A stretch of 64,000 nucleotides of DNA. It comes from Montifringilla adamsi. Its lineage: Eukaryota > Chordata > Aves > Passeriformes > Passeridae. This document shows positions 61,601-64,000 of this stretch, piece after piece (position 1 is the stretch's first letter; each line of letters starts with the position of its first letter). The notes under the pieces were generated by a model. It worked only from the letters and a program-made list of their open reading frames with translations. It searched no databases and was not told where the DNA came from. The stretch lies in NCBI GenBank assembly GCA_017590115.1, contig JAGGNK010010225.1:930001-994000 (forward strand). The letters are read 5' to 3'. A program made the translations under genes and the position numbers.

Positions 61601-64000
61601 TTTGGAAAGAGGTTTACATGTGTGAGTCATTCCAGGAGGAAAACCAGAACAGCAAAACCAGTGGGAAGAGCTGAAGAAGCCTGAGCAAGGAGCAAAGCAA
61701 GACAGGTAAGATGGTGCAGGATGGCTGCCATGCAGAGGGGCCAAACAGTGTATTTGGCTTTGGAGGAAGAATGGTGGGACAGGATACCATTAGGAAACCT
61801 GACTGGGGGAGGCAAAGAAGAAAAAACACCTGAGCAAACTAACACCGACTTTCAAAGCATCCATATGAAATTATCACCCTCCTTATTTTGTGCTTATAGG
61901 ACTGATATGGCCAAGCAAGTAACAGTGTTTGACAGAGACAGGACTCTCATGAGGGGCTGGCCAACACAGCAGCTGCCTTTAACGTGTCTGGCTTTACTGT
62001 GCATGCACAACAAATCCTGGCAGGCAGGGCTGACTGCTCAGGACCACCATAACAGACTGTAGTTGCAGGCAGGACCTCTGTCGTGTAGATGTTAGATTGT
62101 TTCTGGCACTCACTCTCACCCAGGGCTGAGTCAAGGCACAAACCTGCCTGAGGCACTCCCTGGAAGCATCACAAAGCCATCAGTCAATGCTAAAATGGTG
62201 TGTAGGATGCGCCCTTCTGCAGGTCATAAACATCCAGGTCACCAGAATGGAGAGAAAAGAAATGAAAAAAAAAGGAAAATTCACAGATATACCAAAACCT
62301 GGATGCATTTTTCATGTCAGGTGCATTATTTACTATTACTACCATGAACTCGAGAGATGATATTGTACTTGTGGCTGCAAAAGTGAATGAAGATATTGAA
62401 ACACAGTCAAGGTTGCAGGAACATCCCAATCAACGTACACTTCATGCCCTCCACCAAACCCAGCCTTGCACTCCATTTAGCAAGATGTTCTCTTCCCCCA
62501 TACTGGATAAGAAAAAGCTTTTCAATCTGTTGGAATCACACCAGGCATTTAATTAAGTGTCTCTGTATTTGTTCAGCTAGTGAGCTGAACAAACAAGCTG
62601 CTTAGTGCAGGCTATTTTCGAGCAGGAACTACACAAGGGTGAGTCTGCAAATTAGGAATGGTTGTTAGAATTACTATTATAGGGATCATTCTACTTTTCT
62701 GTATGCTGCTTGTTTTCTCCCACGGGCTTCTTGTTCTGTACAACTGACTTTAATGGCTACAGTTGCATTCCTGAGCCTGTGAAGAATCCCAGACAACTGC
62801 AGTTTAATGTTGGTGAATGGAAAGCAAAAAAATAACTTGTTATATTAGCTCAGATTAGGGAAACAAAGCAACAAATGAATAACAGTACTGGCAGGTGAAC
62901 TTGGAAAGAGCTGTAATAGAACTTCTTTTCATCCACTGATAACCTGACCTGTATGGAGTTGCAAAGGAAAGGATTTTATGTAAGAATTTTAGAATTATTC
63001 AGCTGATTTGATCCATTCCTGGAAGAGCAAAAAAATGTGACAGAAATGTTGCTGCAAGGACTACTTCACACTTTTTGAAAACATAGGGTGAGAATCTCTT
63101 CTCCTGAACCAGCAATTTGCCAGCAATTACTTCTGAGCCATGGAAAGGGAAACATTCATTTAGAGTTGTCAACTGCACAGAAATCTTCCACATTGAGCAG
63201 TTTTTCAAGCAACAATTTTTAAAGGATTAAATCCAAAGGAGTAGTTTCTGTAATTTATCCCCATTCACTGGATGTGGTGCATGTCTTTGAGTCCAGTAGT
63301 GAATTTCTTGCAAGAGAATGGTGTTTCTTGGTCAGATTCCTGTGTCTGGTTTTATGACAATGAGACATATAAGTCGGGACATAACATATAAATTCGCAGG
63401 CATGGCTAAAAAGAAACGGGATGAGTTTGCTGAAAAGCTCCATGAGCTTGGCTTGCAGCTGAGGGGCAGGGAGGAAAGGAATGGGAGCCACTGTTACTCC
63501 TGGAAAGCACCAATCCTTTCAGCAGCAGCACAGCAGGGCTGGCACACACCCTCTCAGCTCGTTTGGCTTGCTGAAAGTCGGGCATAGCAAAACAGACAAA
63601 AGGGCTGTCTTTTTCTGCTGCCCCAGCAATCTGCTGCCCTAATTACATGCCTACAACTTGTGCTGGCTCATAACCATGTGATGAAGCCTGTTCCTGAGGG
63701 TTTTTGATTGATTGAAGCAGCTCTTGATTTTTAGGACAAGAGAGGCAAGGGTATAAAGCTATAAGCCCTCAGAAAGGGAAATAAATAAATTAGAAAATAT
63801 TTTGCTTCAGCCTCAGAATGAAATTTTTGTTTCAAGGCCTCCCAAGATGATGTGGACCAGAAAAGTGTTACTACAGTACAGAGTCATATGTATGAGGCAG
63901 AAGATTCAGAAACTAAATCTAAGATGCATCACTAGCTTTAGTGCTCCAGTAAAGGGATAAAAGCATAAACCAACAAACAGCTGTCTAAGGTATTTCAAAG

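Larger units (their letters stand above)
48350..64000. other. Long intergenic stretch, no gene recognised
   Basis: About 15.6 kb with no exon I can support on either strand. In mammals GARS1 lies beyond GGCT in this direction, but no GARS1-like reading was found. It contains A/T-rich and (CAAA)n low-complexity DNA, a segment open on both strands at 53515-54180 and possible old repeat remnants near 60600-60860. Conserved non-coding elements would not be visible to me. Confidence 0.5.

Noticed and set aside
1..64000. CRISPR array, bacterial operon, tRNA or rRNA genes
   Set aside because: No regularly spaced repeats and no tRNA B-box or cloverleaf seen by eye; the window is vertebrate nuclear DNA. 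A tRNAscan or Rfam run could still reveal small RNAs.

Overview
The window is bird nuclear DNA. Evidence: two vertebrate genes split into short GT-AG exons, several truncated CR1 LINE 3' ends of the avian type, and short retroviral solo LTRs. The LTR style suggests a passerine, but that is recollection, not something I could test. Both genes are on the minus strand and both read as intact.

Layout. 1-5.8 kb: intergenic DNA downstream of NOD1, with a well-bounded solo ERVK-type LTR (2330-2733), a 20-bp palindrome (507-526) and a perfect 22-bp-arm hairpin (4938-4992). 5.8-31.5 kb: NOD1, the cytosolic peptidoglycan sensor. I assembled eleven coding exons (CARD in two exons, NACHT/winged-helix in one 1,804-bp exon, then seven LRR exons of exactly 84 bp and a 73-bp last exon). 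Together they give 2,856 nt, encoding 951 aa, with no frame breaks. Its likely promoter is a CpG island near 30.75-31.6 kb, separated from the first coding exon by an intron of about 6.7 kb. 32.0-42.4 kb: GGCT, gamma-glutamylcyclotransferase, in four coding exons (555 nt, 184 aa), starting in a second CpG island. 42.4-64 kb: about 21.6 kb in which I recognise no gene, only repeats: a CR1 3' end, a 40-bp exact direct repeat, a duplicated poly(T)-bearing unit and microsatellites.

The two genes are tandem, with GGCT upstream of NOD1. The GGCT 3' end and the NOD1 CpG promoter are very close, so read-through or transcriptional interference is possible. GGCT belongs to glutathione/gamma-glutamyl turnover. 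NOD1 signals through RIPK2 to NF-kB. Nothing in the sequence shows that they work together.

I did not find a convincing new biological system. The observations most worth a second look are the NOD1 reconstruction with its uORFs and a missing palmitoylation cysteine, the hairpin downstream of NOD1, the two solo LTRs, and the unexplained direct and inverted repeats around 42-48 kb. Most long open frames elsewhere are antisense or CpG-island artefacts and are omitted.
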